Assembly: GCA_024449915.1 (NCBI GenBank)
Contig: JAMZAV010000891.1
Coordinates: 124,001 to 188,000 of the forward strand
Direction of reading: 5' to 3'
From: Sweltsa coloradensis
Lineage: Eukaryota; Arthropoda; Insecta; Plecoptera; Chloroperlidae
DNA length: 64,000 nt
In this document: positions 45,501 to 60,500 of the stretch, in pieces
Layout of the letters: each line of letters opens with the position of its first letter
Position numbering within the stretch: position 1 is the first letter of the stretch
Notes under the pieces: model-generated
The model's database searches: none
Seen by the model: the letters and a program-made list of their open reading frames with translations, nothing else
Told to the model about the DNA's origin: nothing
Program-made: the position numbers and the translations under genes

Positions 45501-48500
45501 TTTTTCCACAAAAAGGGTACTATCAGATCAGATTATCAGAGAATGATGGCCCACATTTCACCTCTATCGAAGGGTATTATCATGTACGGCAGCCGGGTGC
45601 GGTAGCAATGTGCGGCAGCCAGGTGCGGTAACCCGGTGCGGCAACCATGTGTGGCAGCAAAGTGCGGTAACCAAACGGTCAACCGTACACCTCTATGAAA
45701 AAGTATTATCAGTTGAGGCAGCCAGACAGTCCACCATAGACCTCTATCAAACTGTATTATTAGTTGCACAAGCCAGACGGTCCATTGTTAACCTCTATTA
45801 AACGATATTATCTGTTGCGGGAGGCATACAGTGTCCCTACAACTCTATCAAACAGTATTATTTGATTATTTGAAAAAAAGTCTCGAAATAATGAGATCTA
45901 AGGAGAAAAGAACGTTTCCGAATCTCATATCAAACGAATCACCGAAATTGCGCCATTTTGATTTTGCCACAAAAAACATCTACAGGGCTCAAACCCCGGA
46001 TAATAGAAGTGTTTAATTGAAAGAAAAGTCCTGGAATGATGTTATTACGTGGTAAAATACGTTTCCGAATACCTAAACAAATCACCCAAATTCCGCAAAT
46101 TTGATTTTTTCCTCAAAAAGAGTAATATCAGTTTAGATTATTAGAGAAAGTTGGTCCACTTCACCTCTAGCAAAGAATATTATCATGTACGGCAGACGGG
46201 TGCGGTAGCCAGGTGCGGCAATCTGGTGCGACAACCATGTGCGGCAGCAAAGAGCGATAACCAAACGTTCAAACCGTACACCGTTATGAAAAAGTATTAT
46301 CAGTTGTGGCAGCTAGACAGTCCACCATAGACCTCTATCAAACTGTATTATCAGTTGCAGAAGCCAGACGGTAAACTGGAAACCTCTATTAAACAGTATT
46401 ATCTGTTGCGGGAGGCATACGGTCCACCCTAAACACTCTATTTAACAGTATTATTTGTTTATTTGAATAAAAGTCTCGAAATAATGAGATCTACGGAGAA
46501 AAGAACGATTCCGAATCTTATATCAAACGAATCGCCGAAGTCCGCCATTTTAATTTTGCCACGAAAAAACGTCTACCAGTTGCGGCAGCCAGATAATCTA
46601 CCATAGACCTCTAATACACTGTATTATCAGTTGCGGATGCCAGACAGTCCACTGAAAATTTCTATCAAACAGTATTATCAGTTGCGGGCGGCATACGGTC
46701 CACCATACAACTTAATCAAACGGTATTATTTGTTCATTTGAAAAAAAGCCTCGAAATTATGAGATCTACGGGGAAAAGTACGTTTCCCAATCTAATAACA
46801 AATGAATCATGAAATTCAGTCGATTTAAACTTTTCCACAAAATAACGCCTACAGTGCTCGAACCGTTGATTTAAGAGAAGGGATTTTTTTTAAGAAAAGT
46901 CTTGAAATGATGTACACTACTTGGTAATGTATGTTTCCAAATTTTAAAAGATCAAATTACCGAAATTCCGCCGATTAAATTTTTACAGGAAAAAACGTCT
47001 ACAGGGCTCGAACCTTGATCTCTAGGAAATGTTTATTTGAAAGAAAAGTCCTGGAATGATGTTTGTTATTTGGTAAAGTACGTTTCCGAATATCTAAACA
47101 AATCACCTAAATTCCGCAATTTTATTTTTCCTCGAAAAGGGTAATATCTTTTTAGATTATTAGAGAAACATGTTCCACACTTCACCTATAGCAAAGGATA
47201 TTATCATGTAAGGCAACCGGGTGCGGTAGCAAGGTGCGGCAGCCAGGTGCGTCAACGCAATGCGGCAGCGAGGTGCGGCAATCCGGTGCGGCAACCAGGT
47301 GCGGCAGCAAATTGCGGTAACCAAACGGTCAACCGTACACCTCTATGAAAAAGTATTACAAGTTGGGGCAGCCAGACAGTCCACCATAGACCTCTTTTAA
47401 ACTGTATTATAAGTTGCGGATGCCAGACGGTCCACTGTAAACCTCTATCAAACAGTATTATCAGTTGTGGGCGGCATACAGTCCCCCGTACAACTCTATC
47501 AAACGGTATTATTTGTTTATTTGAAAAAAAGGCTCGAAATTATGAGATCCATTGGGAAAAGTACGTTTCCGAATCTCAAACAAAATGAATCACACAATTC
47601 ATTCAATTAAATTTTACCACGAAATAATATTTACAGGGCTCGAACCCTTAATCTTAGAGATATATTTATTTGAAAGACAAGTCTTGGAATGATGTATACT
47701 ACGTGGTAAAGTATGTTCCCGAATTTCCAAACAAATCACTCAAATTCCGCAATTATATTTTTTCCTCGAAAAGGGTAATATCAAATCAGATCATCAGAGA
47801 ATGATGGTCCACACTTTACCTCTATCAAAGGGTATTATCATGTAGGCAACGGGCGGTGCAATGTGCGGCAACCAGGTGCGGCAAACAGGCCCGGCAACTA
47901 TGTGCGGCAGCAAAATGGGGTAACCAAACGGTCAACCGTACACCTCTATGAAAAAGTATTATCAGTTGTGGCAGCTAGACAGTCCACCATAGACCTCTAT
48001 CAAACTGTATTATCAGTAGCAGAAGCCAGACGGTCCATTGTAAACCTCTATTAAACAGTATTATCTGTTGCCGGAGGCATACGATCCCCCCTACAACTCT
48101 ATCAAACAGTATTATTTGATTATTTGAAAAAAAGTCTGGAAATAATGAGATCTTATGAGAAAAGAACGTTTCCGAATCTCATATCAAACGAATCACCGAA
48201 ATTGCGCCATTTTGATTTTGCCACAAAAAACATCTACAGGGCTCAAACCCCGGATCTAAGAGAAATGTTTAATTGAAAGAAAAGTCCTGGAATGATGTTA
48301 TTACGTGGTAAAATACGTTTCCGAATATCCTAAACAAATCACCCAAATTCCGCAATTTGATTTTTTCCTCGAAAAGGGTAATATCAGTTTAGATTAATAA
48401 AGGAAGATGGTCCACTTCACCTCTTGCAAAGGGTATTATCATGTACGGCATCCAGGTGCGGTAACCAGGTGCGGCAACCATTTGGGGCAGCAAAGTGCGG

Positions 48501-51500
48501 TAACCAAACGGTCAACCGTACACCGCTAGGAAAAGTATTATCAGTTGTGGCAGCTAGACAGTCCACCATAGACCTCTATCAAACTGTATTATCAGTTGCA
48601 GAAGCCAGACGGTCCACTGTAAACCTCTATTAAACAGTATTATCTGTTGCCGGAGGCATACAGTCCACACAACAATTCATCAAACAGTATTGTTTGTTTA
48701 TTTGAAAAAAAGTCTGGAAATAATGGGATCTACAGAGAAAAGAACGTTTCCGAATCTCATATCAAACGAATCACCGAAAGTCCGCCATTCTAATTTTGCC
48801 ACGAAAAAACGTCTACCATTTTGCGGCAGCCAGACAATCCACCATAGACCTCTAATACACAGTATTATCAGTTGCGGATGCCAGACAGTCCACTGAAAAT
48901 TTCTATCAAACAGTATTATCATTTTGCGGGCGGCATATGGTCCACCATACAACTTAATCAAACGGTATTATTGTTCATTTGAAAAAAAGCCTCGAAATTA
49001 TGAGATCTACGGGGAAAAGTACGTTTCCCAATCTAATAACAAATGAATCATGAAATTCAGTCGATTTAAACTTTTCCACAAAATAACGCCTACAGTGCTC
49101 GAACCGTTGATTTAAGAGAAGGGATTTTTTTTAAGAAAAGTCTTGAAATGATGTACACTACTTGGTAATGTATGTTTCCAAATTTTAAAAGATCAAATTA
49201 CCGAAATTCCGCCGATTTAATTTTTACAGGAAAAAAACGTCTACAGGGCTCGAACCTTGATCTCTAGGAAATGTTTATTTGAAAGAAAAGTCCTGGAATG
49301 ATGTTTTTTATATGGTAAAGTACGTTTCCGAATTTCAAACAAATCACCTAAATTCCACAATTTTTTTTTTCCCTAGAAAAGGGTAATATCTTTTTAGATA
49401 ATAAGAGAAACATGATCCACACTTCACCTCTAGCGAAGGATATTATCATGTAAGGCAGCTGGGTGCGGTAGCAATGTGCGGCAGCCAGGTGCGTCAACGC
49501 AATGCGGCAGCGAGGTGCGGCAACTCCGGTGCAGCAACCAGGTGCGGCAGCAAATTGCGGTAACCAAACGGTCAACCGTACCCCTCTATGAAAAAGTATT
49601 ACAAGTTGGGGCAGCCAGACAGTCCACTATAGTCCTCTTTTAAACTGTATTATAAGTTGCGGATGCCAGACGGTCCACTGTAAACCTCTATCAAACAATA
49701 TTATCAGTTGTGGGCGGCATTAAGTCCCCCGTACAACTCTATCAAACGGTATTATTTGTTTATTTGAGAAAAAGGCTCGAAATTATGAGACCCATTGGGA
49801 AAAGTACGTTTCCGAATCTCAAACAAAATGAATCACGCAATTCATTCGATTAAATTTTACACGAAATAATATTTACAGGGCTCGAACCCTTCATCTTAGA
49901 GAAATGTTTATTTGAAATAAAAGTCTTGAAATGATGTATCTATGTGGTAAAGCATGGTTCCGAAATTTTAAAACAGACAAATCACCAAATTCTGCAATTT
50001 TTATTTTTCCACGTAAAACGTTTACGTTTACGTTTAAAGTTTATTTTTAAGAAAAGTCTTGGAATGATGTAGTCTACGTGGTAAGGTATGTTTTTTTGAA
50101 TTTTAAAACAAAACTATTCACAAAAATTCCACTATTTTTTTTCCTTGAAAAAACGCCGACAGGGCATTAACCCAAGCATAGAGAAAAGTTTAAGAATGAT
50201 GATTCGACCTGGTAAAGTATGTTTCCGAATTTTCAAACATATCACCCAAATTCCGCAATTCTATTTTTTCCTTGAAATGGTTAATATCAGATCAGATTAT
50301 AAGAGAATGATGGTCCACAGTTCACCTCTATCAAAGGGTAGTATCATGTATGGCAACTGAGTGCGGTTGACAGGTGCGGCAGCCAGGTGCGGTAACACGG
50401 TCCGGCAGAGAGATGCGGTAACCAAACCGGTCAACCATACACCTCTATGAAAAAGTGTTATCAGTTGCGGCAACTAGAACGTCCACATAGACCTCTATCA
50501 AACTGTTTTATCAGTTGCAGAAGCCATTCGGTCCATTGTAAACCTCTATTAAACAGTATTATCTTTTGCGGGAGGCATACTCCCCCTAAAACTCTATCAA
50601 AAGTTTTATTTTATTATTTGAAAAAAATTTAAAGGAGAAAAAACGTTTGAATTCATATCAAAAGAACCCCGAAAATTTCCCCCCATTTAATTTTGCAAAG
50701 AAAAAAAAGTCTACAGGGCTCAAACCCGGGTCTAGAGAAATGTTTATTGAAAAAAAAGTCCTGGAAAGATGAAAATTTCCGTAAAGTACGTTTTTTCCCA
50801 ATATCTTAAAAAAATCGCCCAATTCCACAAATTTTTTTTTTTCCTAAAAAGGTAAAAATCTTTTTTGATAAATTAAAAGATGTTCCACACTTCCCTTACA
50901 AAAGGATTTTTCATGTAAGGCAGCCGGTGCGGGAGCAAAGGGGCGAAGCCGGTGCGTCAACCAATGCGGCGCGGGTTCGGCAATCCGTGGGCAACCGGTG
51001 CCGCAGCAAAATTTCGGAACCAAACGCAACCCTACACCTTATGAAAAGATTACAATTTTTGGGCGCCAACAGTCCACCATAGATCTTTTTAACTGTATTT
51101 TAAGTTTCGGATGCAGCCGGTTTACTGTAAACCTCTATAAACAGATTATCAGTTGTGGGGGCATAAAATCCCCCGTACAAATCTTCAAAAGGGATTGTTT
51201 TTTTGAAAAAAAGCTCGAATTATGAGACCTTGGGAAAAAAAGTTTCGAAACTCAAACAAAAGAATCACGCAATTTTTCGATTAAATTTTCCCCGAAAATA
51301 ACGTCTACAGGGGTCAACCCTTAATCTAAGAGATATGTTTATTTGAAAGAAAAATCTTAAAATGATGTATACTATGTGGTAAAGTATGGTTCTGAATTTT
51401 AAAACACACAAATAACCAAAATTCCGCCATTTTTATTTTTCCACGTAAAACGTTAACAGGACTCGAACCCGTGATCTGAGAGAAAAGTTTATTTTAAAGA

Positions 51501-54500
51501 AAAGTCTTGGAATTATGAAGTCTACGTGGTAAGGTATGTTTTTTTAATTTTAAAACAAACTATTCACAAAAATTCCGCTATTTTTTTCCTCGAAAAAACG
51601 CCGACAGGGCATATACCCAAGCATAGAGAAAAGTTTAAGAATGATGATTCGACCTGGTAAAGTATGTTTCCGAATTTCCAAACAAATCACCCAAATTCCG
51701 CAATTTTTTTTTTCCTTGAAATGGTTAATATCAGATCAGATTATAAGAGAATGATGGTCCACGCTTCACCTCTATGGAAAGGTATTATCATGTACGGCAG
51801 CCAGGTGCGGTAAAACGGTGCGGCAGCGAGGTGCGGTAACCAAACGGTCAACCGTGCACCTCTATGAAAAAGTGTTATCAGTTGTGGCAGCTAGAACGTC
51901 CACAATAGACCTCTATCAAACGTATTATCAGTTGCAGAAGCCAGACGGTCCACTGAAATTAAACAGTATTATCTTTTGCGGGAGGCATACAGTCCCCCCT
52001 ACAACTCTATCAAACAGTATTATTTTATTATTTGAAAAAAAGTCTAAGGAGAAAAGAACGTTTCCGAATCTCATATCAAACGAAACACCGAAATTCCGCC
52101 ATTTAATTTTGCCACGAAAAAACGTCTACAGGGCTCAAACCCTGGATCCTAGAGAAATGTTTAATTGAAAGAATAGTCCTGGAATAATATTATTACCTGG
52201 TAAAGTACGTTTCCGAATATCTTAACAAATCGCCCAAATTCCGCAATTTTATTTTTTCCTCGAAAAGGGTAATATCTTTTTAGATAATTGGAGAAAGATG
52301 TTCCACACTTCACCTCTAGCGAAGGATATTATTCATGTAAGGCAGCCGGGTGCGGTAGCAAGGTGCGGCAGCCAGGTGCGTCAACGCAATGCGGCAGCGA
52401 GGTGCGGCAATCCGGTGCGGCAACCAGGTGCGGCAGCAAATTGCGGTAACCAAACGGTCAACCGTACACCTCTATGAAAAAGTATTACAAGTTGGGGCAG
52501 CCAGACAGTCCACCATAGACCAATTTTGAACTGTATTATAAGTTGCGGATGCCAGACGGTCCACTGTAAACCTCTATCAAACAGTATTATCAGTTGTGGG
52601 CGGCATACAGTCCCCCGTACAACTCTATCAAACGGTATTATTTGTTTATTTGAAAAAAAGGCTCGAAATTATGAGATCCATTGGGAAAAAAACGTTTCTG
52701 AATCTCAAACAAAATGAATCACGCAATTCATTCGACTAAATTTTACCACGAAATAACGTCTACAGGGCTCTAACCCTTAATCTTAGAGATATGTTTATTT
52801 GAAAGAAAAATCTTAAAATGATGTATACTATGTGGTAAAGTATGGTTCTGAATTTTAAAACACACAAATAACCAAAATTCCGCCATTTTTATTTTTCCAC
52901 GTAAAACGTTAACAGGACTCGAACCCGTGATCTGAGAGAAAAGTTTATTTTAAAGAAAAGTCTTGGAATTATGTAGTCTACGTGGTAAGGTATGTTTTTT
53001 GAATTTTAAAACAAACTATTCACAAAAATTCCGCTAGTTTTTTCCCGAAAAAACCCGACAGGGCATAAACCCAAGCATAGAGAAAAGTTTAAGAATGATG
53101 ATTCGACCTGGTAAAGTATGTTTCCGAATTTTCAAACAAATCACCCAAATTCCGCAATTTTTTTTCCCCTTGAAATGGGTAATATCAGATCAGATTATAA
53201 GAGAATGATGGTCCACGCTTCACCTCTATCGAAAAGTATTATCATGTACGGCAGCCAGGTGCGGTAGACAGGTGCGGCAGCCAGGTGCGGCAACCAGGTG
53301 CGGCAACCAGGTGCGGTAACCCGGTGCGGTAACCCGGTGCAGCAGCGAGGTGCGGTAACCAAACGATCAACCGTACACCCCTATGAAAAAGTGTTATCAG
53401 TTGTGGCAGCTAGAACGTCCACAATAGACCTCTATCAAACTGTATTATCAGTTACAGAAGCAAAACGGTCCACTGTAAACCTCTATTAAACAGTATTATC
53501 TTTTTGCGGGAGGCATACAGTCCCTCCAACAACTCTATCAAACAGTTTTATTTTATTATTTGAAAAAAAAGTCTAAGGAGAAAAGAACGTTTCCGAATCT
53601 CATATCAAACGAATCAACGAAATTCCGCCATTTAATTTTGCCACGAAAAAAACGTCTACAGGGCTCAAACCCTGGATCTTAGAGAAATGTTTTATTAAAA
53701 GAATAGCCCTGGAATGATGTTATTACGTGGTAAAGTATGTTTCCGAATACCTCAACAAATCACCCAAATTCCACAATTTTATTTTTCCTCGAAAAGGGTA
53801 ATATCTTTTTAGATTATGAGAGAAACATGTTCCACACTTCACCTCTAGCGAAGGATATTATCATGTAAGGCAGCCGGGTTCGGTAGCAAGGTGCGGCAGC
53901 GAGGTGCGGCAATCCGGTGCGCAACCAGGTGCGGCAGCAAATGGGTAACCAAAGGTCAACGTACACCTCTATGAAAAGTATTACAGTTGGGCAGCCAGAC
54001 AGTCCACCATAGACCTCTATTTAACTGTATTATAAATTGCGGACGCCAGACGGTCCACTGTAAACCTCTATCAAACAGTATTATCAGTTGTGGGCGGCAT
54101 ACAGTCCCCCGTACAACTCTATCAAACGGTATTATTTGTTTATTTGAAAAAAAGTCTCGAAATTATGAGATCCATTGGGAAAAGTACGTTTCCGAATCTC
54201 AAACAAAATGAATCACGCAATTCATTCGATTAAATTTTACCACGAAATAACGTCTACAGGGCTCGAACCCTTAATCTAAGAGATATGTTTATTTGAAAGA
54301 AAAGTCTTAAAATGATGTATAGTATGTGGTTAAGTGTGGTTCTGAATTTTAAAACACACAAATAACCAAAATTCCGCCATTTTCATTTTTCCAAGTAAAT
54401 CGTTTACAGGGCTCGAACCCGTGATCTGAGAGAAAAGTTTATCTTAAAGAAAAGTCTTGGAATGATGTAAACTTTGTTGTTAGGTATGTTTTTTGAATTT

Positions 54501-57500
54501 TAAAACAAACTATTCACAAAAATTCCGTTTTTTTTTCCTCAAAAAAACGCCGACATGGCACGAACCCAAGCATAGAGAAAAGTTTTTAGAATGATGATTC
54601 GACCAGGTAAAGTATGTTTCCGAATTTCCAAACAATTCACCCTAATTCCGCAATTTTATTTTTTCCTCGAAAAGGGTAATATCAGATCAGATTATCAGAG
54701 AAAGATGGTCCACGCTTCACCTTTTTTGAAGGGTATTATCATGTACGGCAGCCAGGTGCGGTAGCAATGTGCGGCAGCGAGGTGCGCAACCAGGTGCGGC
54801 AGAAAAGTTCGGAAACCAAACGGTCAACCGTACACCTCTATGAAAAAGTGTTTTCAGTTTTGGTAGCTAGACAGTCCACAATAGGCCTCTATCAAACTGT
54901 ATTATTAGTTGCACAAGCCAGACGGTCCACTGTAAACCTCTATTAAACAGTATTATCTGTTGCGGGAGGCATACGGTGTCCCCTTCAACTCTATCAAACA
55001 GTATTATTTGATTATTTGAAAAAAAGTCTGGAAATAATGAGATCTAAGGAGAAAAGAACGTTTCCGAATCTCATATCAAACGAATCACCGAAATTGCGTT
55101 ATTTTAATTTTGCCACGAAAAAACGTCTACAGGGCTCAAACCCTGGATCTAAGAGAAATGTTTAATTGAAAGAAAAGTCCTGGAGTGATGTTATTATGAA
55201 GTAAAGTACGTTTCCGAATACCTCAACAAATCACCCAATTTCCGCAAATTTATTTTTTCCTCAAAAAGGGTAATATCAGTTTAGATAATTAGAGAAAGAT
55301 GGTCCACACTTCACCTCTAGCGAAGGGTATTATCATGTACGGCAGCCAGGTGCGGTAGACAGGTGCGGCAGCCAGGTGCGGCAACCGGGTGCGGCAACTA
55401 GGTGCGGCAACCATGTGTGGCAGCAAAGTGCGGTAACCAAACGGTCAACCGTCACCTCTATGAAAAAGTGTTATCAGTTGTGGCAGCTAGAACGTCCACA
55501 ATAGACCTCTATCAAACGATATTATCAGTTGCAGAAGCCAGACGGTCCACTGTTAACCTCTTTTAAACAGTATTATGTTTTGCGGGAGGCATACGGTCCC
55601 CCCTACAACTCTATCAAACAGTATTATTTTATTATTTGAAAAAAAGTCTAAGGAGAAAAGAACGTTTCCGAATCTCATATCAAACGAATCACTGAAATTC
55701 CGCCATTTAATTTTGCAACGAAAAAACGTCTACAGGGCTCAAACCCTGGATCTTAGAGAAATGTTTAATTGAAAGAAAAGTCCTGGAATGATGTTATTAC
55801 CTGGTAAAGTACGTTTCCGAATATCTCAACAAATCGCCCAAATTCCACAATTTTATTTTTTCCTCGAAAAGGGTAATATCTTTTTAGATCATTAGAGAAA
55901 GATGTTCCACACTTCACCTCTAGCAAAGGATATTATCATGTAAGGCAGCCGGGTGCGGTAGCAAGGTGCGGCAGCCAGGTGCGTCAACGCAATGCGGCAG
56001 CGAGGTGCGGCAATCCGGTGCGGCAACCAGGTGCGGCAGCAAATTGCGGTAACCAAACGGTCAACCGTACACCTCTATGAAAAAGTATTACAAGTTGGGG
56101 CAGCCAGACAGTCCACCATAGACCAATTTTGAACTGTATTATAAGTTGCGGATGCCAGACGGTTTTACTGCAAACCTTTATCAAACAGTATTATCAGTTG
56201 TGGGCGGCATACAGTCCCCCGTACAACTCTATCAAACGGTATTATTTGTTTATTTGAAAAAAAGGCTCGAAATTATGAGATCCATTGGGAAAAAAACGTT
56301 TCTGAATCTCAAACAAAATGAATCACGCAATTCATTCGACTAAATTTTACCACGAAATAACGTCTACAGGGCTCTAACCCTTAATCTTAGAGATATGTTT
56401 ATTTGAAAGAAAAATCTTAAAATGATGTATACTATGTGGTAAAGTATGGTTCTGAATTTTAAAACACACAAATAACCAAAATTCCGCCATTTTTATTTTT
56501 CCACGTAAAACGTTAACAGGACTCGAACCCGTGATCTGAGAGAAAAGTTTATTTTAAAGAAAAGTCTTGGAATTATGAAGTCTACGTGGTAAGGTATGTT
56601 TTTTTAATTTTAAAACAAATATTCACAAAATTCCGTATTTTTTTCCTCGAAAAAACGCCGACAGGGCATATACCCAAGCATAGAGAAAAGTTTAAGAATG
56701 ATGATTCGACATGGTAAAGTATGTTTCCGAATTTTCAAACAAATCACCCAAATTCCGCAATTTTTTTTCCCCTTGAAATGGGTAATATCAGATCAGATTA
56801 TAAGAGAATGATGGTCCACGCTTCACCTCTATCGAAGGGTATTATCATGTACGGCAGCCAGGTGCAGTAGACAGGTGCGGCAGCCAGGTGCGGTAACCCG
56901 GTGCGGCAGCGAGGTGCGGTAACCAAACGGTCAACCGTACACCTCTATGAAAAAGTGTTATCAGTTGTGGCAGCTATAACGTCCACAATAGACCTCTATC
57001 AAACTGTATTATCAGTTGCAGAAGCCAGACGGTCCACTTATTAAACAGTATTATCTTTTGCGGGAGGCATACAGTCCCCCCTACAACTCTATCAAACAGT
57101 ATTATTTTATTATTTGAAAAAAAGTCTAAGGAGAAAAGAACGTTTCCGAATCTCATATCAAACGAAACACCGAAATTCCGCCATTTAATTTTGCCACGAA
57201 AAAACGTCTACAGGGCTCAAACCCTGGATCTTAGAGAAATGTTTAATTGAAAGAAAAGTCCTGGAATGATGTTATTACCTGGTAAAGTACGTTTCCGAAT
57301 ATCTTAACAAATCGCCCAAATTCCACAATTTTATTTTTTCCTAGAAAAGGGTAATATCTTTTTAGATTATGAGAGAAACATGTTCCACACTTCACCTCTA
57401 GCGAAGGATATTATCATGTAAGGCAGCCGGGTGCGGTAGCAAGGTGCGGCAGCGAGGTGCGGCAATCCGTTGCGGCAACCAGGTGCGGCAGCAAACACCG

Positions 57501-60500
57501 CTATGAAAAAGGTCAACCTACACCTCTATGAAAAAGTATTACAAGTTGAGGCAGCCAGACAGTCCACCTTAGACCTCTTTTCAACTGTATTATAAGTTGC
57601 GGAAGCCAGACAGTCTTCTGTAAAACTCTATCAAACAGTATTATCAGTTGTGGGCGGCATACAGTCCCTCGTACAACCCTATCAAACGGTATCATTTGAA
57701 TATTTGAAAAAAAGTCTCGAAAATATAAGATCCATTGGGAAAAGTACGTTTCCGAATCTCAAACAAAATGAATCACGCAATTCATTTGATTAAATTTTAC
57801 CACTAAATAACGTCTACAGGGCTCTAACCCTCAATCTTAGAGATATGTTTATTTGAAAGAAAAATCTTAAAATGATGTATACTATGTGGTAAAGTATGGT
57901 TCTGAATTTTAAAACACACAAATAACCAAAATTCCGCCATTTTTATTTTTCCACGTAAAACGTTTACAGGGCTCGAACCCGTGATCTGAGAGAAAAGTTT
58001 ATTTTAAAGAAAAGTCTTGGAATTATGTAAACTTTGTTGTTAGGTATGTTTTTTGAATTTTAAAACAAACTATTCACAAAAATTCCGTTTTTTTCCTAGA
58101 AAAAAACGCCGACATGGCACGAACCCAAGCAAAGAGAAAAGTTTTAGAATGATGATTCAACCTGGTAAAGTTTATTTCTGAATTTCCAAACAAATCACCC
58201 ATTTTTTGCAATTTTATTTTTTTCTCGAAAAGGGTAATATCAGATCAGATTATCAGAGAAAGATGGTCCACACTTCACCTTTTTTGAAGGGTATTATCAT
58301 GTACGGCGGCCAGGTGCGGTATCAAGGTGCGGCAGCGAGGTAAGGCAACCCGGTGCGGCAGCAAAGTGCGGAAACCAAAAAGTCAACCGTACACCTCTAT
58401 GATTAAAGTATTATCAGTTTTGGTAGCTAGACAGTCCATAATAGGCCTCTATCAAACTGCATTATCTGTTGCACAAGCCAGACGGTCAACTGTAATCCTC
58501 TATTAACCAGTATTATCTGTTGCGAAAGGCATATGGTGTGCCCTACAACTCTATCAAACAGTATTTTTGATTATTTGAAAAAAAGTCTGAAATTGAGAAA
58601 AGGAATCCATCAAACGAATCACCGAAATTGCGCCATTTTGATTTTGCCACAAAAAACATCTACAGGGCTCAAACTTTGGATCTAAGAGAAATGTTTAATT
58701 GAAAGAAAAGTCCTGGAATGATGTTATTACCTGGTAAAGTACGTTTCAGAATACCAAAAACAAATCACCCAATTTCCGCAAATTTATTTTTTCCTCAAAA
58801 AGGGTAATATCAGTTTAGATAATTAGGGAAAGATGGTCCACACATCATCTCTAGAAAAGGATATTATCATGTACGGCAGCCAGGTGCGGTTGACAGGTGC
58901 GGCCGCCAGGTGCGGCAAACCGGCGCCACAAACCGGTGCGGCAGCAAAGTGCGGTAACCAAACGTCAACAGTACACCTCTATGAAAAGTATTATCAGTTG
59001 TGGCAGCAACAGTCCACCATAGACCTCTATCAAACTGTATTATCAGTTGCAGAAGCCAGACGGTCCACTGCAAACCTCTATTAAACAGTTTTATCTGTTG
59101 CGGGAAGCAAACGGTACCCCCTACAACTCTATCAAACAGTATTATTTGATTATTTGAAAAAAAGTCTCGAAATAATGAGATCTTATGAGAAAAGAACGTT
59201 TCCGAATCTCATATCAAACGAATCACAGAAATTGCGCCATTTTGATTTTGCCACAAAAAACATCTACAGGGCTCAAACCCTGGATCTAAGAGAAATGTTT
59301 AATTGAAAGAAAAGTCCTGGAATGATGTTTATTATGTGGTGAAGTACGTTTCCGAAATATCTTAACAAATCACCCAAATTCCGCAATTTTATTTTTTCGT
59401 CATAAAGGGTAATATCACTTTAGATAATAGAGAAAGATGGTACAAACTTCACCTTAAGCGAAGGATATTATCATGTACAGCAGCCAGGTGCCGTAGCAAG
59501 GTGCGGCAGCCAGGTGCGGCAACCCGGTGCGGCAAACAGGTGCGGCAACCATGTGCGGCAGCAAAGTGCGGTAACCAAACGGTCAACCGACTACTTCTAT
59601 GAAAAAGTATTATCAAATGTGCCAGCCAGACAGTCCACCATAGACCTCAATCAAACTGTATTATCAGTTGCAGAAGCCAGACGGTCCACTGTAAACCTCT
59701 ATTAAACAGTATTGTCAGTTGCAGAAGGCATACGGTCCCCCCTACAACTCTATCAAACAGTATTATTTTTTTATTAAGTCTCGAAATTTTGAGATCCACG
59801 GGGAAAAGAACGTTTCCGAATCTCACATATCAAACGAATCGCCGATGTCCGCTATTTTAATTTTTCCACGAAAAAACGTCTACCAGTTGCGGCATGCCAG
59901 ACAATCCACCATAGACCTCTCATACACTGTATTATCAGTTGCGGATGCCAGACAGTCCACTGAAAATTTCTATCAAACAGTATTATCAGTTGCGGGCGGC
60001 AAACGGTCCCCGTACAACTACATCAAACAGTATTATTTGTTTATTTGAAAAAAAGCCTCGAAATTATGAGATCCACGGGGAAAAGTACGTTTCCCAATCT
60101 CATAACAAATGAATCATGAAAATAACGACTACAGTGCTCAAACCGTTGATCTAAGAGAAGAGTTTATTTGAAAGAAAAGTCTTGGAATGATTTATACTAC
60201 TTGGTAAAGTATGTTTTCGAATTTTAAAACAATCGAACCACCGAAATTACGCCGATTTAATTTTTACAGGAAAAAATGTCTACAGGGCTCGAACCTTAAT
60301 CTCTAGGAAATGTTTTTTTTGAAAGAAAAGTCCTGGAATGATGTTTGTTACGTGGTAAAGTACGTTTCCGAATACCTCAACAAATCACCCAAATTCAAAA
60401 TTTTATTTTTCCCTCGAAAAGGGTTATATCTTTTTAGATTATTAGAGAATGATGTTCCACACTTCACCTCTAGCGAAGGATATTATCATGTAAGGCAGCC

